The notes beneath the pieces are model-generated. The model was not told where the DNA came from. It saw only the letters and a program-made list of their open reading frames with translations, and did no database searches. Both the position numbers and the translations under genes were made by a program. A stretch of 64,000 bases of DNA from Burkholderiaceae bacterium (GTDB taxonomy: Bacteria > Pseudomonadota > Gammaproteobacteria > Burkholderiales > Burkholderiaceae_C), in contig CP126124.1 of NCBI GenBank assembly GCA_030123545.1, forward strand, positions 3,100,001-3,164,000. The letters are read 5' to 3'. Below, in pieces: positions 35,344 through 46,796 of this stretch. Position 1 is the first letter of the stretch, and each line of letters begins with the position of its first letter.

Positions 35344-36111
35344 GTGACCGACCGCGTGATACTTTACGAATACCCGTTCAACGAGCGCATCCGTACCTAT
35401 CTGCGCCTCGAGCAGCTGTTCCGCAGGCTCGGCGAACTGGTTGCACGCTCCCATCCGCTCGACCATCACTACGCGCTGACCACGATCTTCGAGATCATGG
35501 ACGTCGCGACGCGCGCCGACCTGAAGGCGGACGTGATGCGCGACCTGGATCGGCAGAAGCAGGCGCTGAACGGCTACCGCGGCAATCCGGCGATTTCAGA
35601 GGCGATGCTCGATCAGGTGATCGCCGAGCTCGACGCCTGCTTTGATGCGGTCAACAAGCTGCCCGGCAAGGCCGGCCAGTCGCTGACCGAGAACGATTGG
35701 CTGATGAGCATACGCAGCCGCGCCGGCATCCCCGGCGGCACCTGCGAGTTCGACCTGCCGGCCTACTACGCGTGGCAGCATGAGAGCGCCGACAAGCGTC
35801 AAGCCGACCTGCAACGCTGGGCGTCGACGCTGGGGCCGCTGGCCGAGTCGATCCACCGGTTGCTGCGGCTGCTGCGCGAATCGGGCGTGCCGCAGAAGGT
35901 GATGGCGTCCGCCGGCCAGTTCCAGCAGGCGCTGCCGCAGGGACGGACTTTCCAACTGATGCAGTTGCGGATCGACCCGCTGCTCAAGCTCATCCCCGAA
36001 ATCAGCGGCAACCGGCTGATGGTGTCGGTGCGGCTGATGCGCCACGACGCGGACGACAAGCTGCGCGCCAGCGGCGACGACACCGCGTTCGAGATGACGC
36101 TGTGCTGCTGA
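35344..36111 (+). CDS. zapD: ZapD, cell division (FtsZ-bundling) protein
   Basis: Cytosolic Z-ring associated protein that crosslinks FtsZ filaments; 255 residues from GTG 35344. Family features are the N-terminal LYEYPFNERIRTYLRLEQLF and HHYALTTIFEIMDVATRADLKADVMRDLDRQK, and the C-terminal strand-rich domain with QGRTFQLMQLRI. It lies 22 bases after coaE and 22 before yacG. Confidence 0.95.
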   Translation: MTDRVILYEYPFNERIRTYLRLEQLFRRLGELVARSHPLDHHYALTTIFEIMDVATRADLKADVMRDLDRQKQALNGYRGNPAISEAMLDQVIAELDACFDAVNKLPGKAGQSLTENDWLMSIRSRAGIPGGTCEFDLPAYYAWQHESADKRQADLQRWASTLGPLAESIHRLLRLLRESGVPQKVMASAGQFQQALPQGRTFQLMQLRIDPLLKLIPEISGNRLMVSVRLMRHDADDKLRASGDDTAFEMTLCC

Positions 36112-36133
36112 TCGCGCAAGCGAGCGCGACGCA

Positions 36134-36346
36134 ATGCCTGCCGAACGAAACACCCTGAGGCGCGTCGTCTGCCCGACCTGCGGCGGCGAGAGCGTCTATG
36201 CGCCGAGCAACCGCTGGCGGCCGTTCTGCAGCGAACGCTGCCGCAACATCGATCTCGGCGCCTGGGCCAGCGAGCAGTTTCGGGTGCCGACGCAGGCCAC
36301 GCCGGACGACCTCGAGTTCGGTGACCCGAAGCGCGCGGACGCCTGA
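36134..36346 (+). CDS. yacG: YacG, zinc-binding DNA gyrase inhibitor
   Basis: A 70-residue zinc ribbon protein. The four zinc ligands are CPTC near residue 15 and CSERC near 36 (VCPTCGGESVYAPSNRWRP, FCSERCRNIDLGAWASE). In E. coli YacG binds GyrB and blocks DNA binding. The acidic C-terminal tail (PDDLEFGDPKRADA) is typical. Last gene of the pilBCD-coaE-zapD-yacG run; convergent with the Nudix gene. Confidence 0.95.
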   Translation: MPAERNTLRRVVCPTCGGESVYAPSNRWRPFCSERCRNIDLGAWASEQFRVPTQATPDDLEFGDPKRADA

Positions 36347-36377
36347 GAAATTCAGAAACGAATGGGCCGCAAGTCGA

Positions 36378-36878
36378 TTACTTATCTTCGTGTTGCGCTA
36401 TCGATTGCATAGCGCCAGCGAATCCGAATTCCTCCGCCAGCCAGCCCAGCACCGGCACCGCGCCGGGCAGCACCGGTTCGAGCCGCACCGGCAGACAAGC
36501 CCAAGCGAACTGCTGGCCCTCGCGCATCTGCAATGCGCCGCGCCAGCCGAGCACCTTGCAGAAATGAAGTTGCACCAGCGCATGCGGATAGTCGACCCGC
36601 TGCGACTTCCAGGGTCGAACATCGTCGATCTCGATCCCGATCTCCTCGTGCAGTTCACGGCGCAGCGCCTGCACGACCGATTCACCCACTTCGAGTTTCC
36701 CCCCCGGGAACTCCCAGTAGCCGGGATAGACCTTGCCCGCGGGCCGCGTGGTCAGCAGAAACTCGTCGCCGCCGCGGATCAGCACGCCGACCGCGACCTC
36801 GACCAGCGCGCGGTCCGCGCCGCCCTCGCGCGGGCGATCGGCATCGGCGACCAGCGGCCGACTCGGCGCCGACGTCAT
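36378..36878 (-). CDS. MutT-like Nudix hydrolase
   Basis: Probable (deoxy)nucleoside triphosphate pyrophosphohydrolase, 166 residues. The N-terminal VEVAVGVLIRGGDEFLLTTRPAGKVYPGYWEFPGGK leads into a complete Nudix box (GGKLEVGESVVQALRRELHEEIGI, about 61-84). Length and the WEFPGGK signature fit MutT (8-oxo-dGTPase), but specificity is not proven. Start at 36878 shares ATGA with the stop of the upstream ATPase. Its last codons contain a perfect copy of the 19-bp dyad. Confidence 0.9.
   Translation of the reverse strand: MTSAPSRPLVADADRPREGGADRALVEVAVGVLIRGGDEFLLTTRPAGKVYPGYWEFPGGKLEVGESVVQALRRELHEEIGIEIDDVRPWKSQRVDYPHALVQLHFCKVLGWRGALQMREGQQFAWACLPVRLEPVLPGAVPVLGWLAEEFGFAGAMQSIAQHEDK
36396..36414. 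repeat. 19-bp dyad repeat, copy 5 (inside Nudix gene)
   Basis: CGCTAT-CGATTGC-ATAGCG. The arms extend to 7 perfect bases (GCGCTAT/ATAGCGC, 36395-36415). It encodes the last residues of the Nudix protein (AMQSIA). Confidence 0.7.
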
Positions 36879-37753
36879 GGCCGCAGGTCGTGCCGCCCGG
36901 CGTAGTCGCGCGCGAACTGGTACGCGACGCGCCCGCTGCGCGAGCCGCGCTCGAGCGCCCAGACCAGCGATTCCGCGCGCGCGTCGGCCGCTTCTCGCGC
37001 GCTCACGCCGAACGACGACAGCCACTGCGCGACGATCGCCAGGTACTCGTCCTGGCTGAACGGGTAGAAGCTGACCCACAGGCCGAAGCGTTCGGACAGC
37101 GAAACCTTCTCCTCGACCACCTCGCCCGGATGCACCTCGCCATCTTCGGTGTGCCGGTAGCTGAGGTTTTCCTTCATGTACTCGGGCAGCAGGTGGCGGC
37201 GGTTGCTGGTCGCGTAGATCAGCATGTTCGGCGTCGCCTGCGCCACCGATCCGTCGAGAATCGATTTCAGCGCCTTGTAGCCGCGCTCGCCCTCGTCGAA
37301 GCTGAGGTCGTCGCAGTAGACGATGAATTTTTCCGGACGAGCGGCCACCACCTCGGCGATGTCGGGCAGATCGGTCAGATCGGCCTTATCGACCTCGATC
37401 AGCCGCAGCCCCTGGTCCGCATAGGCATTTAGGCTGGCCCGGATCAACGACGACTTGCCGGTGCCGCGCGCGCCGGTCAGCAGCACGTTGTTCGCCGGCC
37501 GCCCCCGCAGGAACTGCAGCGTATTGAGCCTCACCTTCTCCTTCTGCGCGTCGATCTCCTTCAGGTCGCCCAAGCCGATCGCTCCCAGATGGCGCACCGG
37601 CGCGAGCAAGCCGTGGCCCGAGCTGCGCTTGCGGTAGCGCCACGCCACGGCCTGGCCCCAGTCGGGTGCGCCGAGCGGCTGCGGCAGCACCGCCTCGATG
37701 CGCGCGATCAGTTGCTCGGCGCGCTCGATCAACTGCTCAAGCTTGTCACTCAT
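36875..37753 (-). CDS. DUF815-type AAA ATPase
   Basis: A 292-residue P-loop ATPase of the DUF815 family. Walker A is in LLTGARGTGKSSLIRASL near residue 100. Walker B-like EKFIVYCDDLSFDEGERGYKALKSILDG is near 150. The sensor-type IYATSNRRHLLPEYM and the arginine-finger region ERFGLWVSFYPFSQDEYL follow. The family is widespread in proteobacteria with no assigned client. It lies between argJ and the Nudix gene on the minus strand, with a four-base overlap into the latter. Confidence 0.92.
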   Translation of the reverse strand: MSDKLEQLIERAEQLIARIEAVLPQPLGAPDWGQAVAWRYRKRSSGHGLLAPVRHLGAIGLGDLKEIDAQKEKVRLNTLQFLRGRPANNVLLTGARGTGKSSLIRASLNAYADQGLRLIEVDKADLTDLPDIAEVVAARPEKFIVYCDDLSFDEGERGYKALKSILDGSVAQATPNMLIYATSNRRHLLPEYMKENLSYRHTEDGEVHPGEVVEEKVSLSERFGLWVSFYPFSQDEYLAIVAQWLSSFGVSAREAADARAESLVWALERGSRSGRVAYQFARDYAGRHDLRP

Positions 37754-37765
37754 AAGCGGGGGTGG

Positions 37766-38995
37766 TCACGACCGGTAGTCGGCGTTGATGCTGACGTAGT
37801 CATGGCTCAGGTCGCAGGTCCACACGGTGCCCTGCGCGCTGCCGCGGCCGAGCGCCACGCGCACTCGGATTTCGCTCTGCTTCATCACGCGCTGGCCGTC
37901 TTCCTCGTGGTACGCGGGGTGGCGTCCGCCGCGCGTCGCGACATGCACCTCGTCCAGGTACAGGTCGATCCGGTCCGCGTCCAGGTCGGCGATGCCGGCG
38001 TTGCCGACGGCAGCCAGGATGCGGCCCAGGTTCGGGTCGCTCGCGTAGAACGCGGTCTTCACCAGCGGCGAATGCGCGATCGCGTAGGCGACGGTGCGGC
38101 ATTCCTCCGCGCTGCGTCCGCCTTCGACCTCAATCGCTATGAATTTAGTAGCGCCCTCTCCATCCCGGACAATGGCTTGCGCCAGATTTCGTGCCACATC
38201 GGTGAGCGCGGCCGCAAGCGCGCGGCCGTCCGCGCTGTCGAGCGAGGTGATAGGCGTGTGCCCGGCCCGGTTGCTTGCGATCAGCACAAAAGAGTCGTTG
38301 GTCGAGGTGTCGCCGTCGACGGTGATCCGGTTGAACGAGGCCTCGGCCAATTCGCGCGCGAGCTGCGGCAGCAGGCCCGGATCGATGCGCGCATCGGTCG
38401 CGATGAAGCCGAGCATGGTCGCCATGTTGGGCCGGATCATGCCGGCGCCCTTCGCGATTCCGGTGATGCTGACCGCCTTGCCGCCGATCTCGAGCCGCGC
38501 GCTGCAGGCCTTGGGCACGGTGTCGGTCGTCATGATCGCCTCGGCCGCGCGCAGCCAATGGTCGCCTCGCGCATCGGCGAGCGCGGCCGGCAGGCCGGCC
38601 TCGATGCGCGAAAGCGGCAGCGGCTCCATGATCACGCCGGTCGAGAACGGTAGCACCTGCACCGGAGCGACGCCCAGGTGACGCGCGAGCAGCGCGCAGC
38701 TGGCCCGCGCGTTCGCCATCCCCTCCTCACCGGTGCCGGCGTTCGCGTTGCCGGTGTTGATCAGCAGCGCGCGCACGCCATCGCTGCGCGCCAGGTGCTC
38801 GCGGCAGACCTGCACCGGCGCCGCGCAAAAGCGGTTCTGCGTGAACACGCCGGCCACGTCGCAACCGGCGTCGAGCAGCATCACGGTCAAGTCCTTGCGG
38901 CCGGCCTTGCGGATGCCGGCCTCGGCCACGCCGAGCCGCACCCCGGCGATCGGGTAAAGCGTGGCCGGATCGGGAGCGGTGAGGTTGACGGGCAT
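37766..38995 (-). CDS. argJ: ArgJ, bifunctional ornithine/glutamate N-acetyltransferase
   Basis: Transfers acetyl between N-acetylornithine and glutamate in cyclic arginine synthesis, 409 residues. The self-cleavage site is in IAKGAGMIRPNMATMLGFI (about 175-193, cut before the Thr of ATML). The conserved GEGATKFIAIEVEG is near 270 and the C-terminal NADYRS is the usual end. Twelve bases after secA. The GEGATKFIAI codons contain the 19-bp dyad, including a rare ATA codon. Confidence 0.96.
   Translation of the reverse strand: MPVNLTAPDPATLYPIAGVRLGVAEAGIRKAGRKDLTVMLLDAGCDVAGVFTQNRFCAAPVQVCREHLARSDGVRALLINTGNANAGTGEEGMANARASCALLARHLGVAPVQVLPFSTGVIMEPLPLSRIEAGLPAALADARGDHWLRAAEAIMTTDTVPKACSARLEIGGKAVSITGIAKGAGMIRPNMATMLGFIATDARIDPGLLPQLARELAEASFNRITVDGDTSTNDSFVLIASNRAGHTPITSLDSADGRALAAALTDVARNLAQAIVRDGEGATKFIAIEVEGGRSAEECRTVAYAIAHSPLVKTAFYASDPNLGRILAAVGNAGIADLDADRIDLYLDEVHVATRGGRHPAYHEEDGQRVMKQSEIRVRVALGRGSAQGTVWTCDLSHDYVSINADYRS
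38135..38153. repeat. 19-bp dyad repeat, copy 6 (inside argJ)
   Basis: CGCTAT-GAATTTA-GTAGCG inside the codons for the conserved ATKFIAI segment, read on the opposite strand. Confidence 0.65.
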
Positions 38996-39007
38996 GGCGC
39001 GATTCCT

Positions 39008-41785
<2,778 letters not shown>

Positions 41786-41965
41786 GCGAAAACCGGACCG
41801 CTCCGGCAGCCTCGCAGCCTGCGGAGCGACCCAAATCCCTAGAATGTGTTGGATTCAGGTGGGGGCGTTGCCCTGCAATGCAAGCGTGCAGACCGGCTGA
41901 GCCCGGCTGGCAACGTCGACCAAACCAGTCATTCTACTGCCGGGGACCCGTGCCGCCGGGGCCGC

Positions 41966-41971
41966 GATAAT
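41966..41971 (+). promoter_or_regulatory. -10 element of the dciA-like gene, probably leaderless
   Basis: GATAAT followed by CCCGCAACC and then ATG, nine bases later. This is the same close spacing as at hemA. Confidence 0.45.
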
Positions 41972-41980
41972 CCCGCAACC

Positions 41981-42322
41981 ATGGTCACTTCCCGGTCCGC
42001 TCCGACCGCCCCGGCCCAGCAGCGGCCGCAGCACGCAATATCGCTCGAGCAGGCCGTGCAGCAGGCGCCGACGCTGGCGCGGCTGGCCGAACTCGCGCGC
42101 GACTCGGCGCGCCGGCTCGCGGCCATCGAGCCGCTGATTCCGCCGGCGCTGCGACCCGCGCTGCAGGCCGGGCCGATCGACGGCGGAACCTGGTGCCTGC
42201 TGGTCGGCAGCAGCGCCGCCGCCGCCAAGCTGCGGCAATTGCTGCCCGCCCTGCTCGCGCAGTTGCGCAGCAGCGGCTGGGAAGTAGAGACGATCCGCCT
42301 GAAGGTGCTGCCGCGGCGCTGA
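41981..42322 (+). CDS. DciA-like (DUF721) protein
   Basis: A 113-residue DUF721 protein. DciA loads the replicative helicase in bacteria lacking DnaC; the related short DUF721 proteins next to secA in beta-proteobacteria are presumed similar but unproven. Visible features are the N-terminal helix LEQAVQQAPTLARLAELARDSARRLAAIEPLIPPALRP and the KH-like strand GTWCLLVGSSAAAAKLRQLLPALLAQL. ATG 41981 is chosen because it sits just behind a -10 box; the frame is open to 41846. Confidence 0.8.
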   Translation: MVTSRSAPTAPAQQRPQHAISLEQAVQQAPTLARLAELARDSARRLAAIEPLIPPALRPALQAGPIDGGTWCLLVGSSAAAAKLRQLLPALLAQLRSSGWEVETIRLKVLPRR

Positions 42323-42356
42323 AGGCCTGCGTGCGCCGGGTCGGCAGTGAGGCGAC

Positions 42357-42432
42357 TGGTGCCGCTTGTCGGATTCGAACTGACGACCTACCGCTTACAA
42401 GGCGGTTGCTCTACCAACTGAGCTAAAGCGGC
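42357..42432 (-). tRNA. tRNA-Thr (anticodon TGT)
   Basis: A 76-base cloverleaf on the minus strand with encoded CCA. The acceptor starts GCCGCTT, the D arm is AGCTCAGTTGGTAGAGC, the anticodon stem ACCGC/GCGGT with loop CTTGTAA (anticodon TGT), and the T loop TTCGAAT. It lies between the dciA-like gene and sspB. Confidence 0.97.
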
Positions 42433-42551
42433 AAGGGTCGTCACGGGACGACCGACCGATTCTAAGGGGCGTCCGGTGCCGCCATCGTGCGCTGGCCCGC
42501 GGACCGTTGCCAGATTCCGCGCACGCTCCTGAAAGCGCGCGCCGCACCCCG

Positions 42552-43067
42552 TCATTTCACGCGTTTGAGCGAGGGGCGTCCGCCGCCCGGCGGGCGCGGC
42601 GGCTCGTCGTCACCGGCAGGGGTGGTTGCGAACTCGGCCGGGGCGATCGGAACCACGCGGCCCGCGTCGCCGCTCGCCGCGCCATCCGGCACCGGGCTCA
42701 GCGCAGGCGCCTTGGTCGGCTCGTCGGCCGGCGTGCTGCTGGGCACCCCCACCGGAAACGCCATGCCCTGGCCGTTCTCGCGCGCATAGATCGCGATGAC
42801 GCGGCTGACCGGGATCATGATCTCACGCGCGGTGCCGCCGAAGCGGGCCTTGAACTCGATGAAATCGTTGCCGAGCTTGAGCGCGCTGGTCGCGTCGAAG
42901 CTGATGTTGAGCACGATTTCGCCGTTCTTCACGTACTCGCGCGGCACCTGCACCGACTCGTCGGCCAGTACCGCGACATAGGGCGTGAGCCCGTTGTCGG
43001 TACACCACTCGTACAGCGCGCGGATCAAATAGGGCCGGGTCGAGGTGGCGTCCAGGGGATTCATCAT
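42552..43067 (-). CDS. sspB: SspB, ClpXP specificity-enhancing factor
   Basis: Adaptor that delivers ssrA-tagged proteins to ClpXP, 171 residues. The N-terminal substrate-binding domain (RPYLIRALYEWCTDNGLTPYVAV to GTAREIMIPVSRVIAIYARENGQGMAFP, about 11-104) is followed by a Pro/Ala-rich linker and a short ClpX-binding tail (PPGGGRPSLKRVK) with the usual basic-hydrophobic end. Two adjacent ATGs leave the start uncertain by one codon. Directly downstream of sspA. Confidence 0.95.
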   Translation of the reverse strand: MMNPLDATSTRPYLIRALYEWCTDNGLTPYVAVLADESVQVPREYVKNGEIVLNISFDATSALKLGNDFIEFKARFGGTAREIMIPVSRVIAIYARENGQGMAFPVGVPSSTPADEPTKAPALSPVPDGAASGDAGRVVPIAPAEFATTPAGDDEPPRPPGGGRPSLKRVK

Positions 43068-43109
43068 TCTACGAAGAGCCGAGCAAGCGTTCGAGGCGTT
43101 CAGCTTACC

Positions 43110-43721
43110 TCACTTGCGCATCACCTTCTCGGAAGGCGTGAGCGCCTCGATATAGGCCGGACGCGAGAACACCCGTTCCGAATACTTCAAAAGCGGCGCG
43201 GCATTCTTGCTCAGGTCGATGCCGTAGTAGTCGAGCCGCCACAACAGCGGCGCGATCGCGACGTCGAGCATCGAGAAGTTTTCACCGAGCATGTATTTGT
43301 TCTTCAGGAACACCGGCGCGAGTTGAGTCAGCCGGTCGCGGATATGCGCGCGCGCGCGCTCCAGCACCTTCTCGTTGCTCTTGGACGCGCGGTTCTCCAG
43401 CGTGGAGACATGCACGAACAGCTCCTTCTCGAAATTGAGCAGGAACAGTCGCACGCGGGCGCGGTCGACCGGATCGCCGGGCATCAACTGCGGGTGCGGG
43501 AAGCGCTCGTCGATGTATTCGTTGATGATGTTCGACTCGTACAGGATGAGGTCGCGCTCGACCAGGATCGGCACCTGTCCATACGGGTTCATCACCGCGA
43601 TGTCCTCGGGCTTGTTGTAGAGGTCGACGTCGCGGATCTCGAAGTCCATGCCCTTTTCGAACAGCACGAAGCGGCATCGGTGGGAAAACGGGCAGGTGGT
43701 TCCTGAATACAACACCATCAT
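43110..43721 (-). CDS. sspA: SspA, stringent starvation protein A (GST fold)
   Basis: RNA-polymerase-associated glutathione-S-transferase-like regulator, 203 residues. The thioredoxin-fold part has MVLYSGTTCPFSHRCRFVLFEKGMDFE and DVDLYNKPEDIAVMNPYGQVPILVERDLILYESNII. The helical C-terminal domain follows. AGGAG lies 9 bases before the ATG pair at 43721. A terminator for petABC is immediately upstream, so sspAB has its own promoter. Confidence 0.95.
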   Translation of the reverse strand: MMVLYSGTTCPFSHRCRFVLFEKGMDFEIRDVDLYNKPEDIAVMNPYGQVPILVERDLILYESNIINEYIDERFPHPQLMPGDPVDRARVRLFLLNFEKELFVHVSTLENRASKSNEKVLERARAHIRDRLTQLAPVFLKNKYMLGENFSMLDVAIAPLLWRLDYYGIDLSKNAAPLLKYSERVFSRPAYIEALTPSEKVMRK

Positions 43722-43735
43722 GGCGGTTAGCTCCT

Positions 43736-43778
43736 GAAAATCAAAAGGAGTGGGAAGCCGCGAAGGCGCTCCCACTCC
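43736..43778 (-). terminator. Terminator after petC
   Basis: GGAGTGGGA/TCCCACTCC arms (43747-43778) are followed on the minus strand by TTTTGATTTT. It ends the petABC message before sspA. Confidence 0.85.
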
Positions 43779-43824
43779 GGACGGGCCGGACGCCGCAGCC
43801 GTGCGGCGCCGGCGATGTTGTCGG

Positions 43825-44592
43825 CTACTTGACCTCTTTCCAGTACGCGGCGTTGAGTCGCCAGGTGGCCAGCGTCAGCAGCAGCAGGAAGATCATCACC
43901 CAGACCCCGACGCGGATGCGGGTGTTATGCGTCGGCTCGCTCATCCACTGCAGGTAGCCGACCAGATCGCCGACGGCCTGGTCGAACTGCGGCGGCGTCA
44001 GCGTGCCCGGCGAGAGTTGCTGCCAGCCGCGGAACACCTCGACCTCTTCGCCATCTTCCTTCTTGACCTTGTCGAAGCTCGCCTTGCGCTGGCCCTGCAG
44101 TTCCCACAGCACGTTCGGCATCGCGACGTTCGGGAATACCAGGTTGTTCCAGCCGGTCGCCTTGCTGTCGTCGCGGTAGAAGCTGCGCAAGTAGGTGTAG
44201 AGGTAGTCGGCGCCGGTGCCGCCGTGGCCCGCGCGCGAGCGCGCGACCAGCGTCAGGTCGGGCGGATTCGTGCCGAACCATTCCTTCGCCTGCACCGGGT
44301 CGATCGCGGAGACCATGGTCTCGCTCATGTTGTTGTCGGTCAGCAGCAGGTTGTCTTCGACCTGCTTCTTGCTCAGGCCGAGCTCCTGCAGCCGCGTATA
44401 GCGCATGAACGCGGCCGAGTGGCAGTTCAGGCAGTAGTTGACGAACAGCTTGGCGCCAATCTGCAGCGCCGCCAGGTCGTTCGTCAGGTTCGGCGCCTTG
44501 TCCAACGGAACGAGCGGCCCTTCCGCATGCGCTCCGGCGATCAACCCGGCACTGGCGACCAGGCCCAGCAACAGTTTCTTCAGTGGGTTCAT
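43825..44592 (-). CDS. petC: PetC, cytochrome c1 of the bc1 complex
   Basis: Haem-c subunit passing electrons from the Rieske protein to cytochrome c, 255 residues. A signal peptide (KKLLLGLVASAGLIAGAHA) precedes the haem motif CLNCH (about 54-58). The Met ligand region is FPNVAMPNVLWELQG. A C-terminal membrane anchor is VGVWVMIFLLLLTLATWRL. Start at 44592 follows petB by 17 bases. Last gene of petABC. Confidence 0.97.
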   Translation of the reverse strand: MNPLKKLLLGLVASAGLIAGAHAEGPLVPLDKAPNLTNDLAALQIGAKLFVNYCLNCHSAAFMRYTRLQELGLSKKQVEDNLLLTDNNMSETMVSAIDPVQAKEWFGTNPPDLTLVARSRAGHGGTGADYLYTYLRSFYRDDSKATGWNNLVFPNVAMPNVLWELQGQRKASFDKVKKEDGEEVEVFRGWQQLSPGTLTPPQFDQAVGDLVGYLQWMSEPTHNTRIRVGVWVMIFLLLLTLATWRLNAAYWKEVK

Positions 44593-44609
44593 TGTTGCAA
44601 AGCTCCTGC

Positions 44610-46019
44610 TCAGTGCCCGGCGTAATTGATTCGGGCCGGCACCGGTTTCTGCTCGCCCAGGCGGCTCCACCAAGGCATCAACAGGAAGAAGCCGAAGTAA
44701 TACAGGATCCCGATCTGCGATATGAAGTTCAACGAAGGCGTCGGCGGCCGGGTGCCGATGTAGCCGAGCACGAAGAAGTAGACCACGAAGACCGCATAGA
44801 CCCACTTGTGCCAGCCCGGCCGGTAGCGGATCGACTTGGCCGGGCTGCGGTCCAGCCAAGGCAGGAAGAACAGGATCAGCACCGCGGAGGCCATCACCAC
44901 CACGCCCCAGAACTTGGCTTCGAGATTGATCATCAGCGCGATCACGATGGCGGCGATGATCACCGTGACCGTCTTGCCCACGGCCGCCATCTTCGACTTG
45001 AACACCGCGTACGCGGCGGCTGCCACCACGCAGGCCATCAACGCATACATCATCTCGCTGGTGACGGCGCGCAGCATCGAGTAGAACGGCGTGAAGTACC
45101 AGACCGGCGCAATTTCCGCCGGTGTCTGCAGCGGATTGGCCGGAATGAAGTTGTTCGCTTCCAGGAAGTAGCCCCCCGCTTCCGGCGCAAAGAACACGAT
45201 CGCGCTGAACACGAGCAGGAACAGGCTGACACCGAAGATGTCGTGCACCGTGTAGTACGGATGGAACGGCACGCCGTCGAGCGGATGCCCGTTTGCGTCC
45301 TTCGGCGCGTCCGGGCCCTTGATCTCGACGCCGTCCGGGTTGTTCGAGCCGACCTCGTGCAGCGCGATGATGTGCGCGACGACCAGGCCGAGCAGCACCA
45401 GCGGCACCGCGATCACGTGAAAGCTGAAGAAGCGGTTCAGCGTCGCGTCGCCGACCACGTAGTCACCGCGGATCCACAACGACAGATCGGGTCCGACGAA
45501 CGGGATCGCCGAGAACAGGTTGATGATCACCTGCGCGCCCCAGTAGCTCATCTGGCCCCAGGGCAGCAGGTAGCCCATGAACGCCTCGGCCATCAGGCAC
45601 AGGAAGATCGCGCAGCCGAAGATCCAGACCAGCTCGCGCGGCTTCCTGTACGAGCCGTACAGCAGGCCGCGGAACATGTGCAGGTAAACGACGACGAAGA
45701 ACGCCGACGCACCGGTCGAGTGGATGTAGCGGATCAACCAACCCCACGACACGTCGCGCATGATGTACTCGACCGACGCGAACGCGAGGCGCGAGTCGGC
45801 CTTGTAGTTCATCGTCAGGAAGATGCCGGTGACGATCTGGATCACCAGCACGAACAGCGCGAGCGAGCCGAAGATGTACCACCAGTTGAAGTTCTTCGGC
45901 GCGTAGTACTCACTCATGTGCTCCTTGAAGAGCTTGCTGAGCGGGAACCGGTTGTCGATCCAGTTGAGCAGCTTCGTACCCGCGCTGGCGTTCGGGGAGA
46001 CTTCCTTGAGTTGGGCCAT
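44610..46019 (-). CDS. petB: PetB, cytochrome b of the bc1 complex
   Basis: Di-haem quinol-oxidising subunit, 469 residues, with eight or nine membrane helices. The haem-ligand helices contain RYIHSTGASAFFVVVYLHMFRGLLYGSYR and RFFSFHVIAVPLVLLGLVVAHIIALHEVGS. The Qo-site PEWY motif appears as APVWYFTPFY, reading PVWY rather than PEWY. Start MAQLKEVSPNASAG at 46019. The frame runs further upstream into petA only as an out-of-frame shadow. Confidence 0.97.
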   Translation of the reverse strand: MAQLKEVSPNASAGTKLLNWIDNRFPLSKLFKEHMSEYYAPKNFNWWYIFGSLALFVLVIQIVTGIFLTMNYKADSRLAFASVEYIMRDVSWGWLIRYIHSTGASAFFVVVYLHMFRGLLYGSYRKPRELVWIFGCAIFLCLMAEAFMGYLLPWGQMSYWGAQVIINLFSAIPFVGPDLSLWIRGDYVVGDATLNRFFSFHVIAVPLVLLGLVVAHIIALHEVGSNNPDGVEIKGPDAPKDANGHPLDGVPFHPYYTVHDIFGVSLFLLVFSAIVFFAPEAGGYFLEANNFIPANPLQTPAEIAPVWYFTPFYSMLRAVTSEMMYALMACVVAAAAYAVFKSKMAAVGKTVTVIIAAIVIALMINLEAKFWGVVVMASAVLILFFLPWLDRSPAKSIRYRPGWHKWVYAVFVVYFFVLGYIGTRPPTPSLNFISQIGILYYFGFFLLMPWWSRLGEQKPVPARINYAGH

Positions 46020-46042
46020 GTCTTGCTCCGGGTTGCGCGCGT

Positions 46043-46651
46043 TCAGGCCTTCGGCTTGTGGTGTTCGCCGATCAGCACCCGGGTGTCCGACAGGAACGTG
46101 TACGGCGGTATCTCCATGTTGAACGGCGCGGGCTTGTTCTTGTAGACGCGGCCGGCGAGGTCGTAGATCGACCCGTGGCAGGGGCACAGCCAGCCGCCGC
46201 GCCAGTCGCTTGGCAGCCCCGGTTGGCCGGGCCCCGGCGTGAAGCGGTCCGACGGCGAGCAGCCCAGGTGCGTGCAGATGCCGACCATCACCAGGATCTC
46301 GGGCTTGATCGAGCGCCACTCGTTCTGCGCATAGGGCGGCGTATAGGTGTCCGGCTCCAGCAGCGACTTCGGGTCGGCGAGTTCGGGGTCGTTCTTCGGC
46401 AGCCCGGCCAGTTCCTCGGGGGTACGGTGCACGATCCACACCGGCTTGCCGCGCCACGCGACGGTGATCTTGGTGCCTGGCTTGATGCCCGAGATGTCGG
46501 CTTCGACCGGCGCGCCGGCGGCCCTCGCCTGCTCCGAAGGTTCGAAGCTTTCCACGAACGGAACCGCGGTACACACGGTGCCGACGGCACCCACACATCC
46601 GGACGTGATCAACCAGGTTCTCTTGCTTTTATCGACTGCAGCGTCACTCAT
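46043..46651 (-). CDS. petA: PetA, Rieske iron-sulfur subunit of the bc1 complex
   Basis: [2Fe-2S] protein, 202 residues. The N-terminal membrane anchor with KSKRTWLITSGCVGAVGTV carries a Tat-type context; it lacks a strict RR but has KR. The cluster ligands are CTHLGC and CPCHGS, with the loop SPSDRFTPGPGQPGLPSDWRGGWLC. The C-terminal PAPFNMEIPPYTF is typical. Start MSDAAVDKSKR. First gene of petABC; a TACAAT box is 43 bases upstream. Confidence 0.97.
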   Translation of the reverse strand: MSDAAVDKSKRTWLITSGCVGAVGTVCTAVPFVESFEPSEQARAAGAPVEADISGIKPGTKITVAWRGKPVWIVHRTPEELAGLPKNDPELADPKSLLEPDTYTPPYAQNEWRSIKPEILVMVGICTHLGCSPSDRFTPGPGQPGLPSDWRGGWLCPCHGSIYDLAGRVYKNKPAPFNMEIPPYTFLSDTRVLIGEHHKPKA

Positions 46652-46693
46652 GAAGGTCCTCAACGTGGCACGCCCTCAGGGCATCGGCGAACG

Positions 46694-46699
46694 ATTGTA
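46694..46699 (-). promoter_or_regulatory. -10 element of petABC
   Basis: TACAAT on the minus strand followed by CGTTCGCC, giving a leader of about 36 bases to petA. It belongs to the TATAATC-like set seen at ispB and hemA. Confidence 0.45.
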
Positions 46700-46796
46700 G
46701 CCGAGCCCTTCGCGCGAACGCGAGCGCTGCGGCTTGCACGCGGCCGCTGCTCCAGTGCAGAATGCGACGCCATTCCAACTCGAACAGGAGTCCGCC

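Noticed and set aside
46020..46598. petB reading frame extended upstream through petA
   Set aside because: The upstream part is out-of-frame petA sequence. The conserved start MAQLKEV lies at 46019, so there is no fusion or frameshift.
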